From Cellvibrio sp. UBA7661 (lineage in GTDB: Bacteria > Pseudomonadota > Gammaproteobacteria > Pseudomonadales > Cellvibrionaceae), in assembly GCA_002483365.1 (NCBI GenBank), contig DLHT01000018.1, forward strand, positions 78,411 to 142,410: a DNA stretch of 64,000 nt, written 5' to 3'. The position numbers and the translations under genes are program-made. Shown here piece after piece: positions 44,707-53,727 of this stretch (positions within the stretch are counted from its first letter, which is position 1; every line of letters begins with the position of its first letter). Below the pieces are notes generated by a model that saw only the letters and a program-made list of their open reading frames with translations, did no database searches and was not told the DNA's origin.

Positions 44707-46086
44707 CTAGCGCGGGATGCCGTCTGGAACCCGCGCCACTTTTGCAGCTTGGGTACCTGCCGGTGCCTCATAGAGGCCGACTTTGGAGCCCAGATGATCG
44801 CGTACACGGATCATGGAAAACATGCCGCCCATTTCCAGTTTTCCGTAACGGCCTTCGCCCATCATCATCGGCAAGGTGTTTTCCGGCCCTGGCATATGCC
44901 CCATATCGGTATGGATCTGGTGCTCGGCCATGCCGGTTTCGCCCATCGCCATATAACCTGGCAACACCTTGTTCAATTGCGCCTCGGGCTGTTTTGCGCC
45001 AATCATGTTTGGGATGCCGTGCCCCATTGCATTCATGGTGTGGTGGCTCATATGGCAATGGAATGCCCAATCGCCGGGAACAGCGATAAATTCCAGATCG
45101 CGCGTTTGGCCGACACCTACAATCTCTGTCACCTCTTTGCGCCATTGGTTTTGCGGCCAGCGGCCACCGTCGGACCCGGTGATGTCAAATTGCACGCCAT
45201 GCAAGTGGATGGGGTGATTCCACATGGATAAATTGCCCACGCGGATGCGCACGCGTTCGCCGGTTTGCGCCACCATGGATTCAATAGCCGGAAACACTTT
45301 GCTGTTCATGGTCCATAAATCAAATTCGCTCATCACGCTTGGGTCGGGCCGGTAAGTGCCCGGGTGCACTGCCCAGTTGTGCAGAAGTACAACGTAATCG
45401 CGATCCACCGCCGGTGTCACAGGTTCTTTGGGATGAATAATAAACATGCCCATCATCCCCAATGCCATTTGCACCATTTCATCGGCGTGTGGGTGATACA
45501 TATGCGTGCCGTGTTGCGTCAGCGTAAATTCGTACACAAAGGTTTCGCCGGGTTTGATGGGCGGTTGGGTTAATCCGCTAATGCCATCCATTCCCCATGG
45601 CAACAAAATACCGTGCCAGTGAATACTGGTATGTTCGGGCAAATGGTTAGTGACATAAATTCGCACGCGGTCACCTTCAACCGCTTCAATCGTCGGCCCC
45701 GGTGTACTGCCGTTATAACCCCAGGCTTTAATTTTGCTGCCCGGCGCAAATTCGTGTTCAATTTCCTCTGCGATTAAATGAAATTCTTTTACGCCATCAT
45801 TCAAACGGTAGGGCAGTGTGCGTCCGTTTGGTGTAATGACCGGACGATAGCCTTGATCAGTCACATCCGGTTTTTGAGTGCTGACAGTGGGAATTTCTTT
45901 TGTTGTTTTAACCAATTTTTTTGCAGCAGGTTGATGTTGTGCCGGTGAATGATGCTGTGAGTGATCTGCATGCCCACCGTGGCCGCTGTGATCTTGTTGC
46001 GCGCGCAGCGGAAAACTTGCCGCCACCAATCCTGCCGCGCTACCCCGTAATAAAAAGTCCACTAATAAATTGCGGCGATTAATCAT
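44707..46086 (-). CDS. Periplasmic multicopper oxidase (copper resistance, CopA/CueO type)
   Basis: This 459-residue enzyme probably oxidises Cu(I) to Cu(II). All copper-site motifs are present: HWHG, HPHADE, HPIHLHG and HCHMSHHTMNAM, the last carrying the type 1 axial Met. The twin-arginine signal INRRNLLVDFL and a His-rich stretch after the signal (about residues 30-48) are seen. The open frame extends to 46296, but that start would lie inside the tolC-like gene; ATG at 46086 overlaps the tolC stop by 8 bases, indicating coupling. It is the last gene of the operon. Confidence 0.94.
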   Translation of the reverse strand: MINRRNLLVDFLLRGSAAGLVAASFPLRAQQDHSGHGGHADHSQHHSPAQHQPAAKKLVKTTKEIPTVSTQKPDVTDQGYRPVITPNGRTLPYRLNDGVKEFHLIAEEIEHEFAPGSKIKAWGYNGSTPGPTIEAVEGDRVRIYVTNHLPEHTSIHWHGILLPWGMDGISGLTQPPIKPGETFVYEFTLTQHGTHMYHPHADEMVQMALGMMGMFIIHPKEPVTPAVDRDYVVLLHNWAVHPGTYRPDPSVMSEFDLWTMNSKVFPAIESMVAQTGERVRIRVGNLSMWNHPIHLHGVQFDITGSDGGRWPQNQWRKEVTEIVGVGQTRDLEFIAVPGDWAFHCHMSHHTMNAMGHGIPNMIGAKQPEAQLNKVLPGYMAMGETGMAEHQIHTDMGHMPGPENTLPMMMGEGRYGKLEMGGMFSMIRVRDHLGSKVGLYEAPAGTQAAKVARVPDGIPR

Positions 46087-47518
46087 GGTGATGCTCCTGA
46101 TGATGTTGGTGTGTATCGGAGGAGTTTGTTTCTGAGGCGTGCATTTCGTGATGCTGCGGTATCGATGCAGAATGCACAGGCAAGGCTTTTCCCACTGCCA
46201 ACTCCAGTTGCGAGTGCGCTTGCCAGTAACTATTGAGCAGCTCGGTAAATTGATGCGCAAGTTGGATGTGTTGCCGCTTGATGGATAACAATTCAAATGG
46301 ACTACCGAGCATGAAATTGACTTCGCGCTGGGATAGTTCCACTCGTTTTTCCGCAGATGCTAACGCCGCACTAACCAATTTCAATTGCGCGCGCGCCGAG
46401 TCCATACGGTTTAACGCTTGGGCGATTGCACTATCGGCATCCAGAGATATTTTTCGGATGCGGGCATAAAGTGCATCCTGCTGTGCATCCAGCATTGCTT
46501 GTTTATCCTGACCACGGTTAAACAGCGGTAATGCCAATTCAATTTCAGGGCCATAGTGTTTTGCGCCATCAAATTCGCGCTCAACACCAATACCCAGATT
46601 AATGTCGCGCCATCCTCGCTCTTGCCTAACTAATGTGCGGCGCTGTTCAATAACAGACAGTTGTTGGTTGGCAATTTTTAAATCTGTTCGCTCGTGTAAT
46701 GCGATTTCAAGCAACGCAGAATGCACAAACCTATCGTTCGGTAATGGCGATAATTGAGTAGGTAGGTTGATGGATTTATGAGATTCCAGTCCGATGAAAT
46801 TCAATAATTGCAATTGTTTTTCATTGGCGCGGCTTTGGCGTTTTTCCAATTGTCGTTGGGCGCGGCGCAGATCATTATCGTAGGCCAGAAAATCATTTTC
46901 GGACAGGTTACCCGCTGCATAAAGACTTTGCGCCAATTGCTGTTTAGCGGTAGCGGCGTCTACCAGTTTATTGTCGATATAGCAGTGTTGTAATTCTGCT
47001 ACTGCATCAAAATAGAGCTGCGCTGTTTCACTGATAAGTTGTTGTAATTCCGCTTGCAATATCAGCTGCGCCTCCAACCGATTTTGCTCCGCAAATCTGC
47101 GTTTTAACGGGCGGGTAAAAAAATCCAGCAGGGGCTGGCTTAATCCCGCATCCAATTGCCAGCGCCCACCATCTTCAGGCTTTAACAAACCAATGCTCAG
47201 GTGCGGGTTATCAATTAACTCTGCCTGTAATCGTTTGGCATCGGCAACGCCCAAACGGGCAAGTTGAATACGCACTTGCGGTGAATGGGACAGCATGATT
47301 TGCACGATTTTATCCAGTGACAAGAGTTCATCGCTCTTCACATCGACATTCATTTGTCCGAGTGTATTGTCAGCCACTTGTGCTTGCGGGTACTGCACCG
47401 CGAGCTGTTGCTCAACCTGAGTAATAGTCGTAACTGGTGGCGTTGATGCGCAAGCAGCCAGCAATACACTGGATGCAATGACGCAGACCAATCGCCCGCC
47501 ATGGGAAAAAGATTTCAT
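46079..47518 (-). CDS. TolC/CusC-like outer-membrane efflux lipoprotein
   Basis: This 479-residue protein belongs to the outer-membrane factor family: long helical stretches (about 200-260 and 340-430) with heptad-like pattern and beta strands between. The lipoprotein signal LLAACAST gives Cys at about residue 22. The C terminus is His-rich (HHEMHASETNSSDTHQHHQEHHHD), consistent with copper handling. CAGGAAG precedes the ATG at 47518. No inner-membrane RND pump or adaptor gene (CusA/CusB type) is found in the operon or window. Confidence 0.88.
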   Translation of the reverse strand: MKSFSHGGRLVCVIASSVLLAACASTPPVTTITQVEQQLAVQYPQAQVADNTLGQMNVDVKSDELLSLDKIVQIMLSHSPQVRIQLARLGVADAKRLQAELIDNPHLSIGLLKPEDGGRWQLDAGLSQPLLDFFTRPLKRRFAEQNRLEAQLILQAELQQLISETAQLYFDAVAELQHCYIDNKLVDAATAKQQLAQSLYAAGNLSENDFLAYDNDLRRAQRQLEKRQSRANEKQLQLLNFIGLESHKSINLPTQLSPLPNDRFVHSALLEIALHERTDLKIANQQLSVIEQRRTLVRQERGWRDINLGIGVEREFDGAKHYGPEIELALPLFNRGQDKQAMLDAQQDALYARIRKISLDADSAIAQALNRMDSARAQLKLVSAALASAEKRVELSQREVNFMLGSPFELLSIKRQHIQLAHQFTELLNSYWQAHSQLELAVGKALPVHSASIPQHHEMHASETNSSDTHQHHQEHHHD

Positions 47519-47647
47519 AAATTCTTCCTGACAAAAATGCGGGTTCTTTATGCAATTATCGCTATTACAAGTAATTGCAATTAACCAATAAATAATTGAA
47601 TAAAAAATGAAAAACACATGTAGAGATAAGCAACCAATTGTTTAAGG

Positions 47648-48028
47648 TTAACTAACAATCGCAGGGGGTTTTTGTAGCTGTGGCAACAAAGGTTGTTCGG
47701 GAGAAGACGGACTAAATGGAATCAGACGGGGGCTGGTGGTATCGCGGTTTGGCAACGGTGCATCAATAAGAATGGCAAAGTGTAAATGACAGGCAAACTG
47801 ACAATGTTTGCAGGCTGTAACCGTATCATCCGGTACATCAACCTTCTGATGGCAAGGGCTTGATGTTTGATTATCAGCAATTACATTTTTTTCAGCGGAT
47901 GCTGTTGAAACGGCAATATTCAACTGGCTTTCCAGTTGTGCACAATGTACCAATTGCCCCGCGATTGCCTGCAGCGGGAGCCACAGGCACAGCGCGATAA
48001 CCAGTTGGACATATTTGTGCTTGTTCAT
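47648..48028 (-). CDS. Small exported Cys/His-containing protein in the copper operon
   Basis: The product is 126 residues from ATG at 48028. It has a signal peptide (about residues 1-24, ending QAIAG). Its mature part has CHQK and then CKHCQFACHLHF, a cluster of cysteines and histidines that could bind copper, and a Pro/Ser-rich C terminus. I cannot assign a family with confidence; some copper-operon proteins (CopL/DUF2946 type) look similar. The open frame extends to 48127 inside cueR; ATG at 48028 starts a good signal. Its start is 7 bases past the cueR stop. Confidence 0.72.
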   Translation of the reverse strand: MNKHKYVQLVIALCLWLPLQAIAGQLVHCAQLESQLNIAVSTASAEKNVIADNQTSSPCHQKVDVPDDTVTACKHCQFACHLHFAILIDAPLPNRDTTSPRLIPFSPSSPEQPLLPQLQKPPAIVS

Positions 48029-48035
48029 GGTGAAA

Positions 48036-48503
48036 TTATTGATCCCCGTGGCATGTATTACAAGCAATTGCATCAAGGATCGGGCAATCGGGTTTGTCAT
48101 CGCCGTGACAACGCCCTGCCAAATCATTTAATGCATTGCGCATTTGTTGTAATGACTGGATGCGCTCGTCCATCTCTTGAATATGTTCCAGTGCCAATTT
48201 TTTAACTTCAGCACTGCTGCGGCCAGAGTTTTGCCAAAGGCTTGCAAGTACCGCAATTTGTTTCATTGAAAAACCCAGCTCGCGCGCACTTTTAATAAAG
48301 CGCAGCAAATGAATATCGCGTGTTTGATAAACCCGATAATTTGCATAAGTGCGATCGGTCGGGCTAACCAACCCCAGTGATTCGTAATGACGAATCATTT
48401 TGGTGCTGATGCCAGTTAATTTGGCTGCCTCGCCAATACTGTGCAAGCCCAGTGCATGGGCATCGGCCAATTCCAAAGTTGGTTTTTGTGCACGTTTATT
48501 CAT
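48036..48503 (-). CDS. cueR: CueR-type MerR-family copper regulator
   Basis: This 155-residue activator senses Cu(I)/Ag(I). The MerR helix-turn-helix is [24 protein letters not shown] (about residues 20-43). The coiled dimerisation helix ends in CPILDAIAC, the Cys-x7-Cys pair typical of CueR, followed by NTCHG. The open frame extends to 48635 inside copA; ATG at 48503 overlaps the copA stop by four bases (ATGA), so it is translated from the operon. The matching operator is at 51044-51074. Confidence 0.93.
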   Translation of the reverse strand: MNKRAQKPTLELADAHALGLHSIGEAAKLTGISTKMIRHYESLGLVSPTDRTYANYRVYQTRDIHLLRFIKSARELGFSMKQIAVLASLWQNSGRSSAEVKKLALEHIQEMDERIQSLQQMRNALNDLAGRCHGDDKPDCPILDAIACNTCHGDQ

Positions 48504-50782
48504 GACAGACCTGTTTTTTTCATAACAATATGCGGAGCTTGCCAGCGACGCAAACGCAATGCATTGGTGACAACAAATACACTTGATAGTGCCATAGCAC
48601 CGGCTGCCAACATGGGGGATAACAACACACCCCATAGCGGATAAGCTACGCCCGCCGCTAACGGGATCAGTGCTGCGTTATACGCAAACGCCCAAAATAA
48701 ATTTTGCTTGATGTTACGCATAGTCGCGCGCGCCAGCCCAATACTTTTGGGCACTCCCTGCAAATCGCCACTGACCAATACCAAATCCGCACTTTCAATA
48801 GCGATATCGGTTCCAGTTCCAATCGCCAAACCCAAATCGGCTTCTGCAAGGGCCGGTGCATCGTTAATACCATCACCCACAAACGCAATGCTGCCATGTT
48901 CAGTGCGCAATTGTTTTACTGCATCCACTTTTTGTTCGGGCAACACTTCAGCAATAACGGTATCGATACCCAATTTTTTTGCAATTGCATTCGCGGTGCG
49001 CTGGTTGTCACCGGTAACCATCGCAATATTAAAACCTAATTGATGCAGTGCTGTTAATGATTCAACAGCGTCGGGTTTGATAGTGTCGGCCAATGCCATC
49101 ACTGCGGCAATCTGGTTATCCACTGCCATGTAAATGGGTGTTTTGCCTTCATCGGCAAGTTTTTCTGCTACAGCAGAAAATAGTGTGAGATCGATTTTTT
49201 GTTGTGTGAACAACCGATCCGCGCCAATTAAAATTGAATGGCCGGAAATGCGCGCACGTAAACCGGAACCGGAAATCGCTTCAAATATTTCCACCTCTCC
49301 CGCCGTAATATTCAACTGCTGTGCTGCTTCAATTAACGCGTGGGCAATCGGGTGTTCAGAGCGTTGTTCGGCTGCGAGCGCGAACGACAATAAGTGGTTT
49401 TTGTCAAAACCCGGCGCGACTTCAAAATCTGTCAATTGTGGTTTGCCCACCGTCAAGGTGCCGGTTTTATCAAACGCAATGGTTTTGATGTCGGCAAGAC
49501 CTTGCAGTGCACTGCCGCGACGGAATAACAATCCCATCGTCGCTGCACGGCCAGTGCCCACCATGATGGAGGTGGGTGTTGCCAATCCCATTGCGCAGGG
49601 GCAGGCAATAATCAACACCGCCACTGCATTGACCAAGGCAAAACCCAGCGAAGGTTCGGGCCCAAACATAAACCAGAAAGTAAAGGTGATTGCTGCAATC
49701 GCAATCACTACTGGCACAAACCAGCCGGTAATCTTATCGACCAAGGCTTGTATAGGTAATTTGCCGCTTTGGGCATTTTCAACCAAATCAATAATGCGCG
49801 CGAGTAAGGTGTCTTTGCCGGTGCGGGTGACTTTGTAGGTAAACGAGCCGGTGGTATTGAGCGTGCCGCCGATTACCTCATCGCCTACGGATTTTTTCAC
49901 CGGAATAGGCTCGCCGGTCATCATGGATTCGTCGATAAACGAGCTGCCTTCTACCACTTCACCGTCCAGTGGAACCCGTTCTCCGGGGCGAACCAGCAAG
50001 TATTCGCCCGGTTGGATAATGGCAAGTTCAACAACGTCAGTTTTGCCATCTTGTACGCGAGTAGCCGTTTGTGGTTGGAGTTTTACCAACTGGGCGATTG
50101 CGTCGCTGGTGCGGCCGCGGGCGTTGGCTTCCATCAAGCGGCCGAGCAAAATAAGTGTGACTATGACTGCCGCCGCTTCGTAATACACATTGACTGTACC
50201 CGCCGGTAAAGCAGCAGGCGCGAAGGTCGCTACTAACGAATACATCCAGGCCGCAAGGCTGCCCAAGGCAACAAGAGAATTCATATCAGGCGCAAGGCGG
50301 GCGAGGGCAGGCAGGCCTTTTCGGTAAAAGATCCGCCCGGGGCCGAACATCACCAGCGTTGTCAAAACCCCCTGTATCAACCAATTCCACCAGCCGAGAT
50401 GGGCCATTAACCAATGGTGGAATGCAGGTATTGCATGGCTGCCCATCTCCAATAAAAACACGGGCAAGGTCAGCGCAAGGCTCAACTGGAATTGTTGTTT
50501 GAGGGCAAGCCGCTCCTGTTCGTGTTTGGCTGCTGAATCTGTGCGATCGGTCGCCTGCTGGCGGTCGATCAGCTGCGCGCTGTAACCTGCCTGTTGAACC
50601 TTTTGGATAAGCACTTCACTGGCCACAGCTTTCGCCAGATTCAAATGCGCACGCTCAGTCGTCAAATTGACGCTAACCGATTCAACCCCATCAACCTTGG
50701 CCAGCGCGCGTTCAACATGAGCAACACAGGATGCGCAGGTCATCCCCTCAATCGCCAGATCTATTTCACTGTGGTGTTTCAT
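48500..50782 (-). CDS. copA: Copper-translocating P-type ATPase
   Basis: This 760-residue P1B-1 ATPase exports Cu(I) from the cytoplasm. It has one N-terminal heavy-metal domain with GMTCASC, the CPC membrane motif in [11 protein letters not shown], phosphorylation site [21 protein letters not shown] (the HP nucleotide-domain motif) and [11 protein letters not shown] at 50782 fits best: AAGAGG at 50788-50793 is 5 bases upstream and overlaps the copZ stop codon. GTG and ATG codons two and one earlier are possible. It overlaps cueR by four bases. Confidence 0.96.
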   Translation of the reverse strand: MKHHSEIDLAIEGMTCASCVAHVERALAKVDGVESVSVNLTTERAHLNLAKAVASEVLIQKVQQAGYSAQLIDRQQATDRTDSAAKHEQERLALKQQFQLSLALTLPVFLLEMGSHAIPAFHHWLMAHLGWWNWLIQGVLTTLVMFGPGRIFYRKGLPALARLAPDMNSLVALGSLAAWMYSLVATFAPAALPAGTVNVYYEAAAVIVTLILLGRLMEANARGRTSDAIAQLVKLQPQTATRVQDGKTDVVELAIIQPGEYLLVRPGERVPLDGEVVEGSSFIDESMMTGEPIPVKKSVGDEVIGGTLNTTGSFTYKVTRTGKDTLLARIIDLVENAQSGKLPIQALVDKITGWFVPVVIAIAAITFTFWFMFGPEPSLGFALVNAVAVLIIACPCAMGLATPTSIMVGTGRAATMGLLFRRGSALQGLADIKTIAFDKTGTLTVGKPQLTDFEVAPGFDKNHLLSFALAAEQRSEHPIAHALIEAAQQLNITAGEVEIFEAISGSGLRARISGHSILIGADRLFTQQKIDLTLFSAVAEKLADEGKTPIYMAVDNQIAAVMALADTIKPDAVESLTALHQLGFNIAMVTGDNQRTANAIAKKLGIDTVIAEVLPEQKVDAVKQLRTEHGSIAFVGDGINDAPALAEADLGLAIGTGTDIAIESADLVLVSGDLQGVPKSIGLARATMRNIKQNLFWAFAYNAALIPLAAGVAYPLWGVLLSPMLAAGAMALSSVFVVTNALRLRRWQAPHIVMKKTGLS

Positions 50783-50791
50783 CATCACCTC

Positions 50792-50989
50792 TTACACCGG
50801 TTGGGCGGGATAACCAGCATCGTCCAATAACGCCAGAATTTCACCTTGACTCAAACGGCTTTCTATTTCCACTGAATGATTTGCCGGTGTTGCGTTAACC
50901 CTTGCCGATGCATCAACGCTTTGGATGGCGCGGGTAATTGCCGCTGCGCAACCACCACAAGTCATAGTCATCACCACAAATTTATACAT
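50792..50989 (-). CDS. copZ: CopZ-like copper chaperone
   Basis: This 65-residue single HMA-domain protein carries copper with MTCGGCAAAI, the MxCxxC site, near the N terminus. The fold is complete with a C-terminal LDDAGYPAQPV. The open frame begins at 51034, but the ATG at 50989 is preceded by AGGAGAG and starts directly at the HMA domain. It is the first gene of the operon after the CueR promoter. Confidence 0.9.
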   Translation of the reverse strand: MYKFVVMTMTCGGCAAAITRAIQSVDASARVNATPANHSVEIESRLSQGEILALLDDAGYPAQPV

Positions 50990-51043
50990 GATGAACTCTC
51001 CTGTACGGGCTTGGTAAACACTTGGATTGATCAAGATAGATTC

Positions 51044-51074
51044 AGGTTAAGCGTTACCATGGTGGTAAGGTCAA
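51044..51074 (-). promoter_or_regulatory. CueR-type promoter with 19-bp spacer
   Basis: On the minus strand the -35 element TTGACC (51069-51074) and -10 element TAACCT (51044-51049) are separated by exactly 19 bases, the long spacer typical of MerR-type promoters. The spacer contains the palindrome TTACCA-CCA-TGGTAA (51054-51068). It lies 55 bases before the copZ start, so it is likely the operon promoter. Confidence 0.85.
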
Positions 51075-51156
51075 GCAAAAAAATACGGTGTTTTGATTTG
51101 CACGGTGCGACGTAAGTCACTAGGATTCCGCACTTTTCTGGTGCTGAAAGAGAGTT

Positions 51157-52134
51157 ATGTCATTGAAACACTGGCTGCATGAAACCCGGTTACTCTTTGG
51201 AATAGAGCGCAACACCACTAGTTATACCGAGAAAATTATCTCAGGGGTGGGCGCTTTTTTAGGAATATTGGCTGTTTATTGGGGAGCGCGCTGGTGTTAT
51301 CCCGATGGATTTATGCATACCGCAGGTACGTTGTTAATGGTCACCTCAATGGGGGCCACAGCCGTTTTGCTCTTTGCTGTCCCCCAAGGTGCGCTGTCAC
51401 AGCCTTGGGCGGTCATTGGCGGTCATTTGATATCGGCATTTATCGGTGTCAGCTGCCAGCAATTGTTCCCTGACCAAACCTGGACACCTGCACTTGCCGT
51501 TGGCCTCGCCGTCGGCCTGATGCATTTCGCTCGCTGCATGCACCCACCCGGCGGTGCAACGGCGCTGGCCGCCGTTATAGGTGGAGCCGAAATTTACCGG
51601 CTCGATTACTGGTACATGCTGTACCCCATACTGGTGAATGTTGCCTGCATCATGTTGGTTGCTATTGTTTTCAACGCATTCTTTCCTTGGCGCCGCTATC
51701 CGGCACACCTCGTCAGACGCAAAATTGCCAAGCCTGCTGTTGCGGCGGAGCGTCAATTTGAATTAACACAAGAGGACTTTTCTGCGGCGATGGAGCAACT
51801 CAACTCCTATGTCGATATTACCGCTGAAAACCTGACCCAATTATTGGAGCTGGCCAAACAACACGCCGAGAAAAATATTACCCACCCGGAGCAGATTACC
51901 GCCGGGCATTACTACAGTAACGGCAAGTTGGGGAACCTGTGGAGTGTCCGCCAGGTTGTAGACGCCGCCAACAGCACCGATGCCAGTAAAGATCAGGTCA
52001 TTTATAAGGTCGTCGCCGGAGAGGGGGGCTACGCCACGGGTATTTGTCTTCGTACAGAATTTCGCCAATGGGCGCGCTATGAAGTCAAACCCCAAGCGAA
52101 TGGCCATTGGAAGAAATTAGATGACGAAGATTAA
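51157..52134 (+). CDS. HPP-family membrane protein
   Basis: This 325-residue protein has four membrane helices in its N-terminal half (about residues 25-185) with the family motif HPPGGATAL. A soluble C-terminal region (about 190-325) has no CBS pattern I can detect. Some HPP proteins in plants and cyanobacteria transport nitrite, but function here is not known. GAGAG precedes the ATG. The gene is divergent from the copper operon and could share its regulatory region, though the CueR palindrome lies on the copper side. Confidence 0.8.
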   Translation: MSLKHWLHETRLLFGIERNTTSYTEKIISGVGAFLGILAVYWGARWCYPDGFMHTAGTLLMVTSMGATAVLLFAVPQGALSQPWAVIGGHLISAFIGVSCQQLFPDQTWTPALAVGLAVGLMHFARCMHPPGGATALAAVIGGAEIYRLDYWYMLYPILVNVACIMLVAIVFNAFFPWRRYPAHLVRRKIAKPAVAAERQFELTQEDFSAAMEQLNSYVDITAENLTQLLELAKQHAEKNITHPEQITAGHYYSNGKLGNLWSVRQVVDAANSTDASKDQVIYKVVAGEGGYATGICLRTEFRQWARYEVKPQANGHWKKLDDED

Positions 52135-52187
52135 CGTCATAAATCCATCGATTATTACAAAATCCAACAAATTTCAGGTGTGTAGAG

Positions 52188-52236
52188 ATGGGGAGTCGGG
52201 ATAAGATTCCCCAGCCCTTGGGCTTGAAGGTTTTTT
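52188..52236 (+). terminator. Possible double-hairpin terminator after the HPP gene
   Basis: TGGGGA pairs with TCCCCA (52189-52213), then AGCCC-TT-GGGCT (52213-52224) follows, and a T run (TTTTTT, 52231-52236) lies 7 bases further on. The distance to the T run lowers confidence. Confidence 0.45.
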
Positions 52237-52294
52237 CATGGCAACAATCGCATTCGCTTGTGCCAGTTAATTGATAATTAGAGGTTTATCGACC

Positions 52295-53128
52295 ATGCGT
52301 TCTTCATTCAATGTTGCCAATCCAGCCAGCTGGCTCAAAAGTACTTTATCGGTCGCGTGCCTAAGTGCAGGCCTGTTCATGACCCAAGCGGCAAGCGCCA
52401 CTACTGTCCAGTTCCAAACTGTATTGGGCGATTTTGAAGTTAATTTGTTTGATAAAACCACTCCCAAAACCGTTGCCAACTTCCTGGCTTACGTCAATGC
52501 CGAAGCCTACAAAAACACTATCGTGCATCGCTCGGTGAAGGATTTTGTTATTCAAGGTGGCGGTTATAAATTCAACGGCGAGTTGCCACTGACAGCAGTT
52601 GCACAAAATGCTGCCGTTGAAAATGAACCCGTCTATTCAAATCTACGTGGCACGATTGCCATGGCAAAATTAGCGGGCAATCCAAACTCTGCCACCAACC
52701 AGTGGTTCATCAATCTCAATGATAAAAATGCCACCGACAAGAGCCATGGCTTTGTGCTCGACACCAACAACGGCGGATTTAGCGTATTCGGCCAAGTAAT
52801 GGGTGAGGGAATGGTAGTAGTCGATGCGATTGCTGCGCTGAATCGTTTCAATGTGGGTATATTTGAAGGCTTCCCGCTGCGTGACTACTCGGCAGCAGAT
52901 CAGGTAGCTAACAAGCCAGTTACTGGCAACAATCTGGTTTTGATCGAAAATATTGTTGTACTCAATGCCGATCCTGATACCGCTTCAAGTTTGAATCCAG
53001 CCAAAAACACCCTGATTAATCAAAAAGAAGATAAAAAAGATGGCGGCAGCGGCAGTCTGGGCTTATTCAGCTTACTGGCACTCGCCTTGGTTGCACTGGG
53101 GCGCAAAAGCCTGTTGAATAAGGGCTAA
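52295..53128 (+). CDS. Exported cyclophilin-type peptidyl-prolyl isomerase with GlyGly-CTERM-like tail
   Basis: This 277-residue protein has an N-terminal signal (ending near ASA, about residue 34) and a cyclophilin domain (about 37-195) with VHRSVKDFVIQGGG, GTIAMAK and NQWFINLND. After a variable region, the C terminus (about 255-277) reads Gly-Gly-Ser-Gly, a hydrophobic stretch SLGLFSLLALALVAL and then GRK, the layout of a GlyGly-CTERM sorting signal processed by rhombosortase. The start is ATG at 52295, with GAGG 10 bases upstream. Confidence 0.88.
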   Translation: MRSSFNVANPASWLKSTLSVACLSAGLFMTQAASATTVQFQTVLGDFEVNLFDKTTPKTVANFLAYVNAEAYKNTIVHRSVKDFVIQGGGYKFNGELPLTAVAQNAAVENEPVYSNLRGTIAMAKLAGNPNSATNQWFINLNDKNATDKSHGFVLDTNNGGFSVFGQVMGEGMVVVDAIAALNRFNVGIFEGFPLRDYSAADQVANKPVTGNNLVLIENIVVLNADPDTASSLNPAKNTLINQKEDKKDGGSGSLGLFSLLALALVALGRKSLLNKG

Positions 53129-53153
53129 ATTCAACGACCGTGAGGGAAGGCTT

Positions 53154-53522
53154 GTGATTACCTATCTGTACTGGATTGCTGTTATCAGTGTTGCTCTATT
53201 TGTGTTTTGGGGCGTTGGCCGTTATCTGCGCTGGAAGGCGGGCTTGATTGGCGGCTTGGCAGTGTTGTTGATCGGATGGTTAATGTACTTTTTCCATTAC
53301 GAGCAACACTTTGTTAAAAATTACGGCGGCGTTATGTCCATCGAAGTTCCCAAGGGCCAAATGCACATTCAGGCAACCTGGAAAGACGAGAATCTGTGGA
53401 TCGAAAATTACAACCCTGAAAACAATACCTGTATTTTCAGTGAGTACTCCAAAGGCAATTTGTTGGAAGGGCGAGTAACCATTAAAAACTGTAATCCGCT
53501 TATGCCCAAAGCAGAGCAGTAA
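53154..53522 (+). CDS. Small membrane protein of unknown function
   Basis: The 122-residue protein has two membrane segments (about residues 3-22 and 32-50) and a short beta-rich tail with two cysteines (CIFSEY and KNCNP). I cannot name a family. The start is GTG at 53154, preceded by GAGGGAAGG at 53142-53150. It follows the isomerase by 25 bases and shares a terminator with it, suggesting cotranscription. Confidence 0.7.
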   Translation: MITYLYWIAVISVALFVFWGVGRYLRWKAGLIGGLAVLLIGWLMYFFHYEQHFVKNYGGVMSIEVPKGQMHIQATWKDENLWIENYNPENNTCIFSEYSKGNLLEGRVTIKNCNPLMPKAEQ

Positions 53523-53547
53523 CCCGCTTTATAAAACAGCAGTGTGA

Positions 53548-53577
53548 CAAAAGGAGCCTTTGGCTCCTTTTGTGTTT
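53548..53577 (+). terminator. Terminator after the small membrane protein gene
   Basis: CAAAAGGAGCC and GGCTCCTTTTG form an 11-bp stem with a TTT loop, followed by TGTTT. Confidence 0.8.
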
Positions 53578-53727
53578 CTGGAATACACACTTTATATGGC
53601 CGCCGATTAGGTCGCTTGTATAAGTTAGATTTTTTTTGGCTAAAGACGTTTTTTTCATTGTTGATCGTTTTTTTAGAGCTAGGCTTCAATAAAGCAAGAT
53701 TAATTCTTGTGTTCAAGTGAGGCTGCT

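Noticed and set aside
46079..47518. Complete CusCBA-type efflux system
   Set aside because: Only the outer-membrane component is present; the neighbouring genes are a small exported protein and a multicopper oxidase, not RND or adaptor genes.
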